The position numbers were made by a program, and so were the translations under genes. A DNA stretch of 64,000 nt from the NCBI RefSeq assembly GCF_001898115.1, contig NZ_MKSQ01000023.1, positions 1 to 64,000 on the forward strand. The letters run 5' to 3'. The stretch is from Allobosea sp. 67-29. Lineage in GTDB: Bacteria; Pseudomonadota; Alphaproteobacteria; Rhizobiales; Beijerinckiaceae. Shown here piece by piece: positions 8,285 through 17,500 of the stretch. The stretch's first letter is position 1. Each line of letters opens with the position of its first letter. The notes under the pieces were generated by a model, which searched no databases, was not told where the DNA came from, and was given only the letters and a program-made list of their open reading frames with translations.

Positions 8285-8360
8285 GGGCCGGTAGCTCAAT
8301 GGTTAGAGCTCGCTGCTCATAACAGCGCCGGTGCCGGTTCGAGTCCGGCCCGGCCCACCA
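8285..8360 (+). tRNA. tRNA with CAT anticodon, probably tRNA-Ile2 (lysidine-modified) rather than tRNA-Met
   Basis: A complete 76-base cloverleaf. The acceptor is gggccgg (8285-8291) with ccggccc (8350-8356), discriminator A and encoded CCA. The D arm is gctc-8-gagc. The anticodon stem is cgctg/cagcg with loop ctCATaa (anticodon 8318-8320). The T arm is gccgg-ttcgagt-ccggc. G1-C72 pairing excludes initiator tRNA. C4-G69 and C5-G68 pairs, together with an 8-base D loop, match the known determinants of tRNA-Ile2 read by TilS, not those of elongator tRNA-Met. The amino-acid identity is an inference. Confidence 0.9.
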
Positions 8361-8388
8361 ATCTCTACCGCACGTCCTGGTCGGACGC

Positions 8389-8415
8389 TCCGCCGCAGAT
8401 ATCAGCGGCGGATTT
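8389..8415. terminator. Hairpin between the tRNA gene and the DUF3859-like gene
   Basis: tccgccgc (8389-8396) and gcggcgga (8405-8412) form a perfect 8-bp stem with an 8-base loop, followed by TTT. It is placed to terminate the tRNA transcript, and possibly the convergent gene as well. Confidence 0.6.
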
Positions 8416-8446
8416 CAACGCCCGATCCGACCTGTCCCGCGCTGGC

Positions 8447-9571
8447 CTAGGGCCGCCGCAACTGAAAGCTGCGCGACAGCAGCGTACGGCCCTTTTGGCC
8501 GAGGCTCATCACCCACGCGCCTTCCAGGCGCGTGTCGGCCTCCGCTTCGGGATTGCTGTACCAGTACCAGGGATCGAACGGCGGCCGGGAGAGGAAAGGC
8601 ACTTTCCAGACCGTCGTCTTGCGCTCGACACTGCCGTCCTTGGCGATTTCGGGGCGCGTCAGCGTCTCCTCGATTTCGACGCGCTCGCCTTTCGGCGGCG
8701 TGGGGAAATGCATCCGGAATCCGAAAGTGACCCATGGAGCGAGGCCAATCTCCAGGCGACGCTCCATCTGGCGCACGTCGAAACGCTGAGCGTAGAGGGG
8801 ACGGCCGTCCCGGTCATGGTCGCGGACGAAGGTGCGGGCGTTCGACTTGAAGATCAGACCCCAATTCTCAAGGGCCATCATCAGCGGGGTTCCCTCGTCG
8901 GTGAAGAGCAGTAGCTTGATCGTTCCATCGGGGCGCTTCCAGCCCTCGATATTGGCTGCTGCCTGCCGCAATCGCTCCAGCAGGGCGGCATCGAGGCGTT
9001 GTGACTGACCGGTTTTGCCGGCGAACGCGGCGGCCTGGCTTCTCGTCCTTGCCGTCGGTGACCCGTTCGGCTCGCCGACATCGAAACCCAGCTGGTTCAG
9101 CCTGAACTGAAGTTCGAAAATTCCATTTCGAGAAAGCTCCCGGCCCTGTTCCCGACCGTCCCTTGCGGCAAGCTGGACCGTCCCGGAGGCGGCTTGGGCC
9201 GGTCGTTCATAGCGAATGCTGAGATTCCGGAAGGGCGCGTCTTTCCCGGCGCAATGACCACCGGCATCGACCGAGAATGCCTGGGTGTCGCCGGCACCTG
9301 TCGTGACGATTGCCAGATCGCATCCATCATGCCGATACCGAAAGACGTCGTCGGCGTGCTTGCGCCAGACGGATAGCTCGACGCCACGGAGGACGAGAGT
9401 GAGCCTCTGACCGTCGTTTACGGGAACTTCCTCGACGAGCAGCGTGCTGCCGTCATTTGCGGCATAGGTGCCATTGAGTGTTGCGGCAGGGGCAGCGGAG
9501 GCTCCTGCGGCCAAGAAGATCGACAGGCAGGTTGCCGTAGCGGAAACGAAGAATTTCACCGGATCAGGCAT
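8447..9571 (-). CDS. Secreted protein with peptidoglycan-binding-like segment and DUF3859-like C-terminal domain
   Basis: A 374-residue exported protein. Residues 1-26 form a clear signal peptide ending ASA-AP. The first 130 residues are a beta-rich region with two cysteines. Around residues 152-195, FELQFRLNQLGFDVGEPNGS and the following helix resemble a PG_binding_1 repeat. The C-terminal 150 residues, beginning near NWGLIFKSNAR and closing with GAWVMSLGQKGRTLLSRSF, resemble DUF3859, a domain of unknown function. No catalytic motif is visible. It is a single gene between the tRNA and the RND operon. A role at the cell envelope is inferred only from export and the PG-binding-like segment. 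Confidence 0.75.
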   Translation of the reverse strand: MPDPVKFFVSATATCLSIFLAAGASAAPAATLNGTYAANDGSTLLVEEVPVNDGQRLTLVLRGVELSVWRKHADDVFRYRHDGCDLAIVTTGAGDTQAFSVDAGGHCAGKDAPFRNLSIRYERPAQAASGTVQLAARDGREQGRELSRNGIFELQFRLNQLGFDVGEPNGSPTARTRSQAAAFAGKTGQSQRLDAALLERLRQAAANIEGWKRPDGTIKLLLFTDEGTPLMMALENWGLIFKSNARTFVRDHDRDGRPLYAQRFDVRQMERRLEIGLAPWVTFGFRMHFPTPPKGERVEIEETLTRPEIAKDGSVERKTTVWKVPFLSRPPFDPWYWYSNPEAEADTRLEGAWVMSLGQKGRTLLSRSFQLRRP

Positions 9572-9715
9572 TCATCCCTCCGTGAAAGGCGTCGCGAAAA
9601 TCCTACCAAGATTGAAGGCTTCTTCGATATTTCGAGAAGTCGGCAGTGAAATCAACAGGCTGGAAACGCGATGGCCGGAATCGTGGCCTTGGCCGATAAG
9701 CCTCAAGGATCGGTG

Positions 9716-12700
9716 TCAGACCGGCTTGGCGCGCTGCTCTGCTTCCGGGCTGCCCGACCGGGCTCGCGCCGCGTGCCGGCGCCTGCTCAGCTTGCTCATC
9801 CAGAGATAGATGATCGGCGTCGTGTAGAGCGTCAGAATCTGGCTGAGGATCAACCCCCCGACGATCGTGATGCCGAGCGGGCGGCGCAATTCGGCACCGG
9901 GGCCGGTCGCGATCATCAGCGGGACCGCGCCCAGCATCGCGGAGAGCGTCGTCATCAGGATCGGCCGGAAGCGTTCGAGGCAAGCCTCGAAGATCGCCTC
10001 GCGCGGGGCCATCTCCCGCCGGCGTTCGGCGCTGATCGCGAAATCGACCAGCATGATACCGTTCTTCTTGACGATGCCGATCAGCAGGATGATGCCGATG
10101 AAGGCGATGATGGTGAGGTCGGCTCCCGCGATCCTGAGCGCGATCAAGGCGCCGAGACCCGCCGAGGGCAGGGTCGAGAGAATCGTCACCGGGTGAATCA
10201 GGCTCTCGTAGAGGACGCCGAGGATGATGTAGACCGCGAGGATCGCGACCAGGATCATCATGCCCTGGCTGCCGGCGCCCTGCGTGAAAGCCTTGGCATC
10301 GCCGGCGAATTCCGCCCGAAGCGAGGCTGGCAGGTGCAGACCTTCGACGGCAGCGACGACAGCGTCGCTCGCCTCCTGCAGCCCGACGCCGGGCGCGAGG
10401 TCATAGGTGATCGTCACGGCCGGGAACTGGCCCTGATGGTTGATCACGAGCGGCGCGGTACCGCGCTCGACCTTGACGAGGCTGCGCAGCGGCACCTGCG
10501 CGCCGTTGCGGCCGGGCACGTACAGATCGAGGATGTCGTTCGGATCGCGGCTGCGCGAAGGCGCGACTTCCAGCACGACGCGATACTGGTTGCGGGCGCC
10601 GTAGATCGTCGAGATCTGGCGCTGGCTGAAGGCGTCCGCCAGGACATTGTCGATGCCCTGGATCGCGACGCCGAGCTGAGAGGCCTTGTTGCGGTCGATC
10701 ACGACATTGGCCTGCAGCCCGCCCTGCTCACGATCGGTCGAGACGTCCACGAGCTCCGGCAGGGTGCGCAGGCGCTCCAGCACCTTCGGAACCCACTCCT
10801 GAAGCTCGGGCAGATCGGGGTCCCACAGCGTGAACTGGTACTGCGAGCGGCCCTGCCGCCCTCCCGCTCTGACGTCCTGGATCGGCGTCAGGAAGATGCG
10901 CAGCCCCGGGATCGAGGACAGGCGGCCGCGCAGGCGGTTGACCACCTGGGCCGAACTCAGCCCACGCTCCGTCAGCGGCTTCAGGCTGACGAAAAAGCGC
11001 CCGGTATTCACCGAGCCGCTGCCGCCGCCGATGAAGGAGGCGACGCCGGACACTGCCGGATCGGACGAGACGATCGCCGCGCCACGCTGCTGGAGCTGCA
11101 TCATTGCCGGAAAGGAGATATCGGTTGAAGCCTGGGTGAAACCGATGATCAGCCCGGTATCGTCCTGCGGAAAATAGCCCTTGGGCGCGCTGCGGAACAT
11201 CTGCACGGTCAATGCCACGGTCGCGATCATCACCACGAGCATCAGCCAGCTATGGCGCAGCGCGATCGTGAGCGTGCGGGCATAGAAGCCCGCCAGGGCC
11301 GACAGCACACGCTCGACGATGCGGTCGAACCGGCTGGGCGCATGCGGCCCGGCCTTGAGGAAATGGGCGCAGACCATCGGGGTGACGCTGAGCGAGACCG
11401 CGGTCGAGACGAGGATCGCGAAGGTCAGCGTCAGCGTGAACTCGCGGAAGAAGCGGCCGGCGACTCCATCCATGAAGAAGAGCGGGATGAAGGCCGCGAT
11501 CAGGGACAGGCTGATCGACACGACGGTGAAGCCGATCTGGCCGGCGCCCAGCAGGGCGGCCCGCAGCGGCGAGATGCCTCGTGCAACGTTGCGCTCGATG
11601 TTCTCGATCATGACGATGGCGTCGTCGACGACGAAGCCGACCGAGATCGTCACTGCCATCAGCGAGAGATTGTCGAGCGTGAAGCCGGCCGCCCACATCG
11701 CCGCGAAGGTGCCGGCGATCGAAAGCGGCACCGTGACGCCCGCGGCGACCGTCAGCGTCGTGCGGCGCAGGAACAGGAAGACGACCAGCATGACCAGCGC
11801 GATCGAGATCAGCAGGGTGTGCTGGATATCCGCGATCGAGGCGCGGATCGTCACCGTGCGGTCGGCCATGATCGAGAACTGGATGCCGGCCGGCACCCAG
11901 CGCTGGATCTCCGGCAGGAGCGCCTTCACGCGGTCGACCGTGTCGATAACGTTGGCGTCGGCCTGCTTGGTGATGGTGATGAGGATGGCGGGCCTGCCAT
12001 TGTACCAGCCGGCGGCGCGGCTGTTGCGCACACCGCGCTCGACGGTCGCGACATCGGCGAGCCGGACCACCGTGCCCTTGGCCGAGCGCACGACGATATT
12101 GCCGTAATCCTCCGGCTGGCGGATCTGGTTGTTGGCCGAAAGGGTCTCGCTCTGCCGCGTCCCGTCGAAGGAGCCGACCGCCGAGACGGTATTGGCGTTG
12201 ACGATAGCGGTGCGGATCGTATCGAGGCTCAGGCCCATGGCGGCGAGCTGGGCGGGGTCGACCCGCACGCGGATCGCCGGCTGCTCGGCGCCGGCGACGG
12301 TGACCTCGCCGACGCCCTCTACCTGGGAGATGCGTTGGGCGATCACGGTGTCGGCGGCGTCGTACATCGCGCTCGGCGTCATCGTGTCGGAGGTGAGGGC
12401 CAGGATCAGAACCGGTGCGGCGTTGGGGTTGGCCTTGCGGAACTGAGGCAGGGTCGGCAGGTCGCCGGGGAGGTCGGTCGCAGCGGCGTTCAGAGCCGCC
12501 TGGACGTCGCGGGCGGCGCTGTCGGTATTCCGCGTCAGGTCGAACTGCAGCACGATCGAGGTCGAGCCGAGCGAACTCGTCGAGGTGATCTCGGTGACGC
12601 CGGGGATGGAGCCCAGCCTGCGTTCCAGCGGCGCGGCGACGCTGCCGGCCATGGTCGCGGGATCGGCTCCGGGCCGGCTGGCGAAGACGCGGATCGTGGG

Positions 12701-12868
12701 AAAGTCGACGCTCGGCAGGCTCGCGACCGGCAGGAAGACATAGGCGACCATGCCGACGAGGAAGAGGCCGATCGCCATCAGCGTCGTGCCGACCGGGCGC
12801 AGGATGAAGGCGTCCGAGAGGCCCCGGACCGATTTCCAGCCCTTGTCCTCGTCGGTGGCGTCGCTCAT
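9716..12868 (-). CDS. mdtC: RND multidrug efflux permease, MdtC-like
   Basis: A 1050-residue RND-family inner-membrane pump with the normal 12-helix, two-porter-loop layout. The first helix is followed by LPSVDFPTIRVFASRPGADP, the conserved RND entry to the first periplasmic porter domain. FVVDDAIVMIENIERN in transmembrane helix 4 carries the adjacent aspartates of the proton relay. The N-terminus (AFILRPVGTTLMAIGLFLVGM) and the pairing with a second RND gene are typical of the MdtB/MdtC heteromeric system, in which MdtC is the main drug-binding subunit. The start overlaps the mdtB stop by 4 bases. It is the last gene of the OMF-MFP-mdtB-mdtC operon. Confidence 0.92.
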   Translation of the reverse strand: MSDATDEDKGWKSVRGLSDAFILRPVGTTLMAIGLFLVGMVAYVFLPVASLPSVDFPTIRVFASRPGADPATMAGSVAAPLERRLGSIPGVTEITSTSSLGSTSIVLQFDLTRNTDSAARDVQAALNAAATDLPGDLPTLPQFRKANPNAAPVLILALTSDTMTPSAMYDAADTVIAQRISQVEGVGEVTVAGAEQPAIRVRVDPAQLAAMGLSLDTIRTAIVNANTVSAVGSFDGTRQSETLSANNQIRQPEDYGNIVVRSAKGTVVRLADVATVERGVRNSRAAGWYNGRPAILITITKQADANVIDTVDRVKALLPEIQRWVPAGIQFSIMADRTVTIRASIADIQHTLLISIALVMLVVFLFLRRTTLTVAAGVTVPLSIAGTFAAMWAAGFTLDNLSLMAVTISVGFVVDDAIVMIENIERNVARGISPLRAALLGAGQIGFTVVSISLSLIAAFIPLFFMDGVAGRFFREFTLTLTFAILVSTAVSLSVTPMVCAHFLKAGPHAPSRFDRIVERVLSALAGFYARTLTIALRHSWLMLVVMIATVALTVQMFRSAPKGYFPQDDTGLIIGFTQASTDISFPAMMQLQQRGAAIVSSDPAVSGVASFIGGGSGSVNTGRFFVSLKPLTERGLSSAQVVNRLRGRLSSIPGLRIFLTPIQDVRAGGRQGRSQYQFTLWDPDLPELQEWVPKVLERLRTLPELVDVSTDREQGGLQANVVIDRNKASQLGVAIQGIDNVLADAFSQRQISTIYGARNQYRVVLEVAPSRSRDPNDILDLYVPGRNGAQVPLRSLVKVERGTAPLVINHQGQFPAVTITYDLAPGVGLQEASDAVVAAVEGLHLPASLRAEFAGDAKAFTQGAGSQGMMILVAILAVYIILGVLYESLIHPVTILSTLPSAGLGALIALRIAGADLTIIAFIGIILLIGIVKKNGIMLVDFAISAERRREMAPREAIFEACLERFRPILMTTLSAMLGAVPLMIATGPGAELRRPLGITIVGGLILSQILTLYTTPIIYLWMSKLSRRRHAARARSGSPEAEQRAKPV

Positions 12869-15800
12869 TCGGCCGCCTCCGGATCGGGATAGGGAACGAC
12901 GCCGTCGGGGCCCCCGCCGAGGCGCCGGCGGATCTTCTCGAGCGCGAGATAGATGACCGGCGTGGTGTAGAGGGTCAACAGCTGGCTGAGCAGCAGGCCG
13001 CCGACGATGGTGATGCCGAGCGGCTGGCGCAACTCGCTGCCCGTGCCGGTCGCCAGTGCCAGCGGCAGGGCACCCAGCAGCGCCGCCAGCGTGGTCATCA
13101 TGATCGGCCGGAAGCGCAGCAGGCAGGCCTTGACGATGGCGGCGTCGGGGGAAAGGCCCTCGTGCCGCTCGGCCTCCAGCGCGAAGTCGATCATCATGAT
13201 CGCGTTCTTCTTGACGATGCCCATCAGCAGGATGATGCCGATCAGCGCCACGATAGAGAGCTCGCGGCCGGTCAGGACCAGGGCAAGGAGGGCGCCTACG
13301 CCGGCCGATGGAAGCGTCGTCAGGATCGTGAAGGGGTGGACGTAGCTTTCGTAGAGGATGCCGAGCACGAGATAGATCGTCACCACCGCGGCGAGGATCA
13401 GCCAGGGCTGGTTGGCGAGCGAGCGGTTGAACTCGGCCGCATCGGCGCTGAAGGAGCCGGAGATCGAGGCGGGCATGCCGATCTCACGCTCGACGGCGGC
13501 GATCATCGTCACCGCGTCGCCCAGCGCTTCGCCCGGCGCCAGATCGAAGGAGATGGTCGCGGCCGGGAACTGCTCCTGATGGGCGATGGAGAGCGGCGCG
13601 GTCTCGCGGATCAGCCGGGTGAAGGAGGAGAGGGGCACCTGCACGCTGTTCTGCGTCACCGTCGAGGTGCCGGCTGAATTGGTCTGGCCCTGCGTGTTGG
13701 TGTTGCCGGTGACGTAGAGCTTCGAGAGCGCGCTCGGGTCGCGCAGATATTGCGGCGCTGCCTCGAGGATCACGCGATACTGGTTCGATTGCTCGTAGAT
13801 CGTGGCGATCTGGCGCTGGCCGAAGGCGTCGTAGAGCGTGTCGTCGACGGCCTGGATGGAGATGCCGAGCCGGCCGGCCTTGGCCCGGTCGATCTCGACA
13901 TGAGCGCGCAGGCCCCCGTCCTGCGTCTCGTTGGCGACGTTACGGACGATCGGCTCGCGCCGCAGCGCGTCCGAGAGCCTGCGGGCCCAGCCCATCACTT
14001 CCGTCTGGTCGGCGCCGGTCAGGGTGTACTGATACTGCGAGCGGCTGGCGCGGGTGGTGATCTGGATGTCCTGCACGGGCTGGACATAGGTGACGACACC
14101 GGGAATGGCGGCGGCGACGCCGCGTAGCCGCTCGGCGATCACGACCGCGTCGTCGTGGCGCTCGTCCTTGGGCCGGAGTGTCACCGTCATGCGGGCGGTG
14201 TTGAGCGTGGCGTTGGCCTGGCCGATGCCGAGCACGGAGACGACGCCGGTGACGTCGCCATCCTGCTCGAAGGCCTGCGTCACCTTCTCCTGCAGCCGCT
14301 TCATCTCGTTGAAGGAGACGTCCGGCGAGGATTCCAGCACGACGTTGAGCAGGCCGGTATCCTGGCTCGGCAGGAAGCCCTTGGGGATGACGATATACAT
14401 CCAGACCGTGAGCACCAGCGTGGCGAGCGTCGCGAGCAGCACCAGGCCGCGCGCCTTCAGCGCCCAGCCGAGCGTGACCTCATAGAGCCGCGCCATTGCC
14501 GAGACCGGCCATTCCGCCAGCCGCATCAGCGGATTCTCGCGCCTGCCGTCGTGATGGCGCAGGAGCCGCGCGCACATCATCGGCGTCAACGTCAGCGAGA
14601 CCACCGCGGATACGACGACGGCGATGGTCAGCGTCAGCGCGAACTCGCGGAACATCCGGCCGACGAGCCCGGTCATGAACAGGAGCGGGATGAAGACCGC
14701 GACCAGCGAGACCGTCAGCGAGATCACGGTGAAGCCGATCTCGCGGGCGCCGTCATAGGCAGCCTGCAGCGGCTTCTTGCCCTGCTCCATGTTGCGGACG
14801 ATGTTCTCGATCATCACGATCGCATCGTCGACGACGAAGCCGGTGCCGATGGTCAACGCCATCAGCGAGAGGTTGTCGAGGCTGAAGCCGGCGAGCCACA
14901 TCACCGCGAAGGTCGCGATCAGCGAGAGCGGCAGCGCGACGCCGGCGATGATCGTGGCGCGCACGGTGCGCAGGAAGAGCAGCACTACCAGCACCACCAG
15001 AGCGCAGGCGAGGATCAGCGTGAACTGAACATCGGCGATCGAGGCGCGGATCGTCTCGGTGCGGTCGCTGACCACCTGCAGTTCGACGCCGGCCGGCATG
15101 CCGTTCTTCAGGCGCGGGATCTCTTCCTTTACCCGCGCCACCGTGTCGACGATGTTGGCGCCGGGTTGCCGCATGACGTCGATCACCACCGCCGTCTTGC
15201 CGCGGAACCAGGCACCGATCCGGCTGTTCTCGAGGTCCTCCAGCACGACCGCGACGTCACGGAGAAAGACCGGCGCGCCGCTGCGATAGGCAACGACGAT
15301 GTCGCGATAGGCGGCGCCGCTGCCGATCTGGTCGTTGGCCGAGATCGTGTAGGCCTGATGGTTGCCGTCGAGCGCGCCCTTGGCGCCGGCGACGTTGGCG
15401 TTGACGATGGCGGTGCGCAGATCCTCCATGCCGAGCCCGTAGGCGGCGAGCCGCGCGAGATCGGCCTGGATGCGGATCGCGGGCCTGACGCCGCCCTCGA
15501 TCGAGACATGGCCGACGCCGGAGACCTCCGAGAGACGCGGCGAGAGCAGCGTGTCCGCGAGGTCGCTGAGCTGGCGCAGCGAGACCGTGTCCGAGGTCAG
15601 CGCCAGCACCATGATCGGCGCATCGGCCGGGTTGATCTTCGCGTAGGTCGGCGGGTAGGGCAGGGTGCGCGGCAGGGTCGAGCCCGCGGCGTTGATCGCC
15701 GACTGGACGTCCTGGGCGGCGGCGTCGATGTCGCGGTCGAGATCGAATTGCAGGGTGATCTGGCTGAGGCCGAATGAGCTCTGCGAATACATCGTCGAGA

Positions 15801-16029
15801 GCGCCGGGATCTGGCCGAACTGGCGCTCCAGCGGTGCCGTCACCAGCGAAGCGATGGTCTCGGGATTGGCGCCCGGCAATTGCGTGGTGATCTGGATCGT
15901 CGGGAAATCGACCTGCGGGAGGGCCGAGACCGGCAGGCGCAGATAGCCGAGGATGCCGCAAAGCAGCACCGCGATGCCGAGCAGGGAGGTCGCGATCGGC
16001 CGGCTGATGAAAGGCGCGGACACGCTCAT
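12865..16029 (-). CDS. mdtB: RND multidrug efflux permease, MdtB-like
   Basis: A 1054-residue RND pump subunit, the partner of the downstream MdtC-like protein in a heteromultimeric proton-driven exporter. It shows the RND signature LPQVDFPTIQITTQLPGANP after helix 1 and the helix-4 acidic pair FVVDDAIVMIENI. The C-terminal half repeats the fold, ending GITIVGGLLLSQLLTLYTTPV. The start MSVSAPFISRP was chosen; an open frame continues upstream for 70 residues, but that is out-of-frame sequence of the mdtA 3' end, rich in Arg/Pro. The gap to mdtA is 13 bases. Relatives export bile salts, novobiocin and similar compounds, but specificity here is unknown. Confidence 0.92.
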   Translation of the reverse strand: MSVSAPFISRPIATSLLGIAVLLCGILGYLRLPVSALPQVDFPTIQITTQLPGANPETIASLVTAPLERQFGQIPALSTMYSQSSFGLSQITLQFDLDRDIDAAAQDVQSAINAAGSTLPRTLPYPPTYAKINPADAPIMVLALTSDTVSLRQLSDLADTLLSPRLSEVSGVGHVSIEGGVRPAIRIQADLARLAAYGLGMEDLRTAIVNANVAGAKGALDGNHQAYTISANDQIGSGAAYRDIVVAYRSGAPVFLRDVAVVLEDLENSRIGAWFRGKTAVVIDVMRQPGANIVDTVARVKEEIPRLKNGMPAGVELQVVSDRTETIRASIADVQFTLILACALVVLVVLLFLRTVRATIIAGVALPLSLIATFAVMWLAGFSLDNLSLMALTIGTGFVVDDAIVMIENIVRNMEQGKKPLQAAYDGAREIGFTVISLTVSLVAVFIPLLFMTGLVGRMFREFALTLTIAVVVSAVVSLTLTPMMCARLLRHHDGRRENPLMRLAEWPVSAMARLYEVTLGWALKARGLVLLATLATLVLTVWMYIVIPKGFLPSQDTGLLNVVLESSPDVSFNEMKRLQEKVTQAFEQDGDVTGVVSVLGIGQANATLNTARMTVTLRPKDERHDDAVVIAERLRGVAAAIPGVVTYVQPVQDIQITTRASRSQYQYTLTGADQTEVMGWARRLSDALRREPIVRNVANETQDGGLRAHVEIDRAKAGRLGISIQAVDDTLYDAFGQRQIATIYEQSNQYRVILEAAPQYLRDPSALSKLYVTGNTNTQGQTNSAGTSTVTQNSVQVPLSSFTRLIRETAPLSIAHQEQFPAATISFDLAPGEALGDAVTMIAAVEREIGMPASISGSFSADAAEFNRSLANQPWLILAAVVTIYLVLGILYESYVHPFTILTTLPSAGVGALLALVLTGRELSIVALIGIILLMGIVKKNAIMMIDFALEAERHEGLSPDAAIVKACLLRFRPIMMTTLAALLGALPLALATGTGSELRQPLGITIVGGLLLSQLLTLYTTPVIYLALEKIRRRLGGGPDGVVPYPDPEAAE

Positions 16030-16042
16030 CGCGGCTGCCCCG

Positions 16043-17500
16043 TCATGGCTGCGCTGGCTGTCTTTGTGCACCCGATCCGCTGGCGGGGGAACCCTCGCCG
16101 GCGGGGCGTCCGCCCTCGCGGCGGGGCGCGCCCGGCGCGGCACCATCCGGGCGCGGCCGGCCCTGGCCCGAACCGGGCCCGGCCGCCGGGCCGGAGGGCG
16201 CGTCCCGTGCCGGGGCCGCGGAGCCGGCGCCCGCGGCATCGCCGCCGCTCTGGTCGCGCTGCCGGCGCGGACCCTGGCCCGGCTCGCGCGTGCCGCGGCG
16301 GCCGGGCGCCGCGGCCGGCGGCTGGGCGGCCTCCTCCGGCGTCGAGACGCGCACCTTCGCCTTGTCGGTCAGGCGCGCGAAGCCGGTGGTGACGAGTTTC
16401 GCCGGCGGCTCGACGCCCGACGTGATGACCGCGGTCGTTTCGTCCTGCTGGCCGACGGTCACGGTGACCTGCCGCACCGTCTCGTCGTCGTTGACGGCGA
16501 AGACATAGGCCCCGTTCGGCCCACGCTGGATCGCGGCGGTCGGGGCGATGACAACATGCCGGAGCACGTCGACGAAGACCCGGACATTGACGAACTGGCC
16601 GGGCCAGAGCTGGAGTCGTTCGTTCGGGAAGCGGGCCTTGACCTTGATCGTGCCGGTGGTCTGATCGACGACGTTGTCGATGACCTCGACGACACCCTTG
16701 TCGATGATGGTCGTGCCGTCCGAATCGAGCGCATCGACCTCGACCGGCCCGCGCGCGACCGCAGCGCTCACCGCGCGCAGTTGTTGCTGCGGCAGGTTGA
16801 AGACCATGGCGATCGGCTTGAGCTGCGTGATGACGACGAGGCCGTTCGAATCCGAGGCGCGGACGATATTGCCCTGGTCGACCTGGCGGATGCCGAGCCG
16901 GCCGTCGATCGGCGCGCGCACCGTAGTGTAGTCGAGGATGGCCTTGGCGTTGTCGATCGCGCCTTGGTCGGCACGGACCTGTGCTTCCAACTGCGCGACC
17001 GTGGAGCGCTGGGTATCGGCCTGCTGGCGCGAGCCGTAATCGGTTTGGGCGAGCTTGGCATAGCGTTCGAGGTCGGCGCGGGCATTGGCGAGCTGAGCCT
17101 CGTCCTGCGCCTTCTTGGCGACGGCCTGGTCGTACTGCGCCTGATAGGTCGTGGGGTCGATCTTGGCGAGCACGTCGCCCTTCCTGACGTCCTGTCCGTC
17201 CTTGAAGGCGATCTCGATCAGCCTGCCGTCGACCTGCGTGCGCACGGTCACGGTGTTCAGGGCCTGGATCGTGCCGACGGCATCGGCGGTGACCGGCACG
17301 TCGCCATAGCGGGCCGGCGTCGCGATCACCGGGATCGGCCCCTCATTGCCACCGAAGCGGGCGCGCCGGCCGCCACGTCCGCCGGCCTGCTGTGCCGTCG
17401 AGACCCCGTCCTTGCCGGCCGGCATCCAGCCGCCATTGTAGCTGTGCCAGCCCCAGGCCGCGGCACCGAGCAGGACGAGGATGAACAGAAAGCGCTTCAT
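16043..17500 (-). CDS. mdtA: RND periplasmic adaptor (membrane fusion protein), MdtA-like
   Basis: A 485-residue adaptor linking the RND pump to the outer-membrane channel. The N-terminal helix (KRFLFILVLLGAAAWGW) anchors it in the inner membrane. The lipoyl/barrel region carries the usual NTVTVRTQVDGRLIEIAFKD, an alpha-helical hairpin follows (about residues 105-180), and GRLGIRQVDQGNIV closes the lipoyl half. The last 85 residues are a low-complexity tail very rich in Pro, Gly, Arg and Ala with no similarity to the adaptor fold, longer than in E. coli MdtA (415 residues). Its start overlaps the stop of the outer-membrane factor gene by 4 bases. Confidence 0.9.
   Translation of the reverse strand: MKRFLFILVLLGAAAWGWHSYNGGWMPAGKDGVSTAQQAGGRGGRRARFGGNEGPIPVIATPARYGDVPVTADAVGTIQALNTVTVRTQVDGRLIEIAFKDGQDVRKGDVLAKIDPTTYQAQYDQAVAKKAQDEAQLANARADLERYAKLAQTDYGSRQQADTQRSTVAQLEAQVRADQGAIDNAKAILDYTTVRAPIDGRLGIRQVDQGNIVRASDSNGLVVITQLKPIAMVFNLPQQQLRAVSAAVARGPVEVDALDSDGTTIIDKGVVEVIDNVVDQTTGTIKVKARFPNERLQLWPGQFVNVRVFVDVLRHVVIAPTAAIQRGPNGAYVFAVNDDETVRQVTVTVGQQDETTAVITSGVEPPAKLVTTGFARLTDKAKVRVSTPEEAAQPPAAAPGRRGTREPGQGPRRQRDQSGGDAAGAGSAAPARDAPSGPAAGPGSGQGRPRPDGAAPGAPRREGGRPAGEGSPASGSGAQRQPAQP

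Noticed and set aside
11252..15777. Long + strand open frames opposite the RND genes
   Set aside because: They are shadows of mdtB and mdtC. Composition is Arg/Gly/Asp repetitive, and the RND genes match their family along the whole length.
16030..16239. N-terminal extension of mdtB by 70 codons
   Set aside because: It overlaps the mdtA 3' end in another frame and is Arg/Pro-rich. The normal MdtB start MSVSAPF is at 16029.
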